Below are positions 6,034-7,694 of a DNA stretch of 7,694 nucleotides, in pieces. The DNA is from Coriobacteriales bacterium. GTDB lineage: Bacteria > Actinomycetota > Coriobacteriia > Coriobacteriales > UBA8131. The DNA lies in the NCBI GenBank assembly GCA_031286245.1, contig JAITUO010000164.1, forward strand, positions 1-7,694. The letters run 5' to 3'. Numbering within the stretch: position 1 is the first letter of the stretch; each line of letters begins with the position of its first letter. A program made the position numbers and the translations under genes. The notes beneath the pieces were generated by a model. That model was not told the DNA's origin, ran no database searches, and saw nothing but the letters and a program-made list of their open reading frames with translations.

Positions 6034-7694
6034 CTATTCACTACGCAAGGCTTCAACTGGATCACGCCGTGAAGCTGCCGCAGATGGTATCAGACCAGCC
6101 ACAAAAGACAGCAGGCAACTGATACCGATCAGGATAACCGAAGGCATCAATGGCAACTGAGCGATGTTACGGACATCCAGACTGGCTTCGACAATAATGT
6201 TAGCAGGTATACAACATAATGCAGTCACCAAAATGCCAATCACACCAGCAGAAAAGCCGATAATCAGTGTTTCAGCGTTAAAGACATTGCCAATATCCTG
6301 CTTGCTGGCACCGATCGAGCGTAGAATACCGATCTCCTTTTTGCGTTCCAGTACCGAAATATAAGTGACGATTCCAATCATGATGCTGGAAACTATCAGA
6401 GAGATCGCCACAAAGGCCACTAACACCATGCTGATCATATCAATGATATCGGTCACCGAGCTCATCAGTGCCCCGACATAATCAGTGTAGACTACCACCT
6501 TGTCGCCTTGCCCGGTCTCATCCATATGCTTGTTATAATCATCCAAGACATTAAGGACCTGCTGCTTGCTGACAAAGTCCAATGGATAAAACGCGATACT
6601 CGAAGGTTCAGCTGGGTTGGCATAACCTAACAGTTTTAAATTGTTCTCATAAGTCTTTTGCTGGCGGCTGAGCATCGAGAGCATCAGTTGGCCGAGGTCG
6701 TCCTGGTTGATGTTGAACTGGAAGGCGTTGGCAAACGCTGTATCGTCGAATTTGAAGGCATCCGCCATTGAAGCCGAGAGTTGGCTCATCACCTGTCCCA
6801 TGGCTTGGCCCATACCAGTTGTCAGCTGCCACTGCAGCGCCGTCATGAACTGGTACATGAAAGCTTGCATGAACTGTGAGATGTAGTCCGTAAAGCCGGA
6901 TGAAATCTTATTGATCAGTGGTGTCAAATTAATAAACTCGTCGAAGTAGGTACTGACAAGAGCACTCACCTCCGGGATTGATAGCCAATCAGAAAAATCC
7001 GTACCTACGTCTTCGAGAACACCGCCAAAGGTGATGTCAGAGTAAACCAGAAAGCTGCCGACCAGATCAACAACCTGCCCGATTATCAAGTCAGTGTGGA
7101 TAAGACCTGTGAACCGGTCTGCCAGTTGCTCGTCTTCCCAGTATTGCATCAGCCAGGCCGGGAATCCGGCGATCAGGTCGACTGAATCGGAAATACCCTG
7201 GTCTTGGCAATAATCCATGTAGGCGTTAATAACTTCTGTGGTTATATCGCTAAGGCCTTGCAGATCGATGACTGTCAACATGGCGACTGTCAAAGCTGCC
7301 TGTCCATCGGGGGACTGCAGGTAGTCACTGAAGCTGGTCAACAGCTCAGCCGCCTCGCCGCCGAGGTCATCAGGCATACGGTCTGCCAGGTAGTCGCCTA
7401 AAACTGCAAGGGCAAAATCAGCCAGGCCCTGCAATGGCAAGTCGGAGACTTCCAGGTCAGACAAGATACCAGACAGGTCAAGAGCCGGCATCTCTGACAT
7501 GCCAATAGACATCGAGCCGAGGTCCAGCGACTGAGAGAAATCGAGTGACTGAGCAAAATTGATGTTACTCATGTCGAAGCCACTGAGCGCATCAGAGTCG
7601 AAATTAAAAGCATTAGCGATCGCTTCTTCATCAATCGACAGCATTTTGCCCATATCGAAGTCTGCCATTCGCTCACCGTTGGCATCAGCGAAGG
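6034..7694 (-). CDS. FtsX/MacB-family ABC transporter permease, C-terminal part (5' end cut by window edge)
   Basis: The C-terminal part (residues counted from the Met codon at 7668) is a typical FtsX domain. It has a helix at about 404-436, then the cytoplasmic coupling motif ERKKEIGILRSIGASKQDI (441-459), helices at about 466-490 and 508-530, and the family ending ASRRDPVEALRSE. The first 400 residues are an extracytoplasmic region with no membrane helix before it, although FtsX permeases need one. The frame is open to the right edge (eight more codons, FADANGER), so the Met at 7668 is probably internal. The full protein may include the first helix and possibly a fused ATPase. The extracytoplasmic part is very acidic: four Lys/Arg against more than 40 Asp/Glu in the first 300 residues. 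It repeats an A-N-A-F-x-F motif (19-24 and 313-318). Such permeases export peptides or lipids or act mechanically on the envelope; the cargo is unknown. Confidence 0.85.
   Translation of the reverse strand, partial: FADANGERMADFDMGKMLSIDEEAIANAFNFDSDALSGFDMSNINFAQSLDFSQSLDLGSMSIGMSEMPALDLSGILSDLEVSDLPLQGLADFALAVLGDYLADRMPDDLGGEAAELLTSFSDYLQSPDGQAALTVAMLTVIDLQGLSDITTEVINAYMDYCQDQGISDSVDLIAGFPAWLMQYWEDEQLADRFTGLIHTDLIIGQVVDLVGSFLVYSDITFGGVLEDVGTDFSDWLSIPEVSALVSTYFDEFINLTPLINKISSGFTDYISQFMQAFMYQFMTALQWQLTTGMGQAMGQVMSQLSASMADAFKFDDTAFANAFQFNINQDDLGQLMLSMLSRQQKTYENNLKLLGYANPAEPSSIAFYPLDFVSKQQVLNVLDDYNKHMDETGQGDKVVVYTDYVGALMSSVTDIIDMISMVLVAFVAISLIVSSIMIGIVTYISVLERKKEIGILRSIGASKQDIGNVFNAETLIIGFSAGVIGILVTALCCIPANIIVEASLDVRNIAQLPLMPSVILIGISCLLSFVAGLIPSAAASRRDPVEALRSE

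Noticed and set aside
6034..7668. Treating the ATG at 7668 as the true start of the ABC permease
   Set aside because: The frame stays open to the window edge, and a start here would leave the acidic extracytoplasmic domain without the N-terminal helix the family requires.

Overview
This window looks like chromosomal DNA from an anaerobic or facultatively anaerobic bacterium. A [NiFe]-hydrogenase maturation protease points to hydrogen metabolism. The ribosome-binding sites are GGAG-type, the tRNA has its CCA encoded, and base composition is moderate. A NatB-like exporter and a large FtsX-type ABC permease would fit Bacillota (Clostridia-like) or a related lineage, but I cannot fix the taxon from this window.

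Layout. Only the left-edge gene is on the + strand: the C-terminal part of a NatB-like ABC-2 permease, cut by the window start. It converges, with a 19-bp gap, on a minus-strand gene for a PspC-domain multi-pass membrane protein that starts at TTG. To the right, also on the minus strand, is a HycI/HybD-type hydrogenase maturation endopeptidase with a recognisable promoter. About 620 bases without a convincing gene follow. They hold a 162-bp element bounded by long inverted repeats and a stretch of unrecognised DNA that abuts the broken end of an Acr3 arsenite-efflux pseudogene. The pseudogene has a one-base frameshift near its start and has lost its C-terminal half. Between it and tRNA-Arg(CCU) lie two copies of a 29-bp repeat.

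The right half, all minus strand and transcribed right to left, encodes a large FtsX-family ABC permease (cut by the right edge), a CPBP-family intramembrane protease homologue with a long repetitive proline-rich tail and a C-terminal membrane helix, and an ECF-type sigma factor. tRNA-Arg follows with its own sigma-70-like promoter. The theme is envelope function: export, membrane stress and regulated membrane proteolysis. The sigma factor has no anti-sigma gene next to it. The CPBP protein directly upstream is the only visible candidate partner, and that link is inference.

I see no defence system, CRISPR array, intact insertion sequence or prophage. The most notable structures are the 2571-2732 inverted-repeat element, the decayed acr3 with foreign-looking DNA at its break, the paired 29-bp repeats, and the unusual tails or insertions in the CPBP and FtsX proteins.
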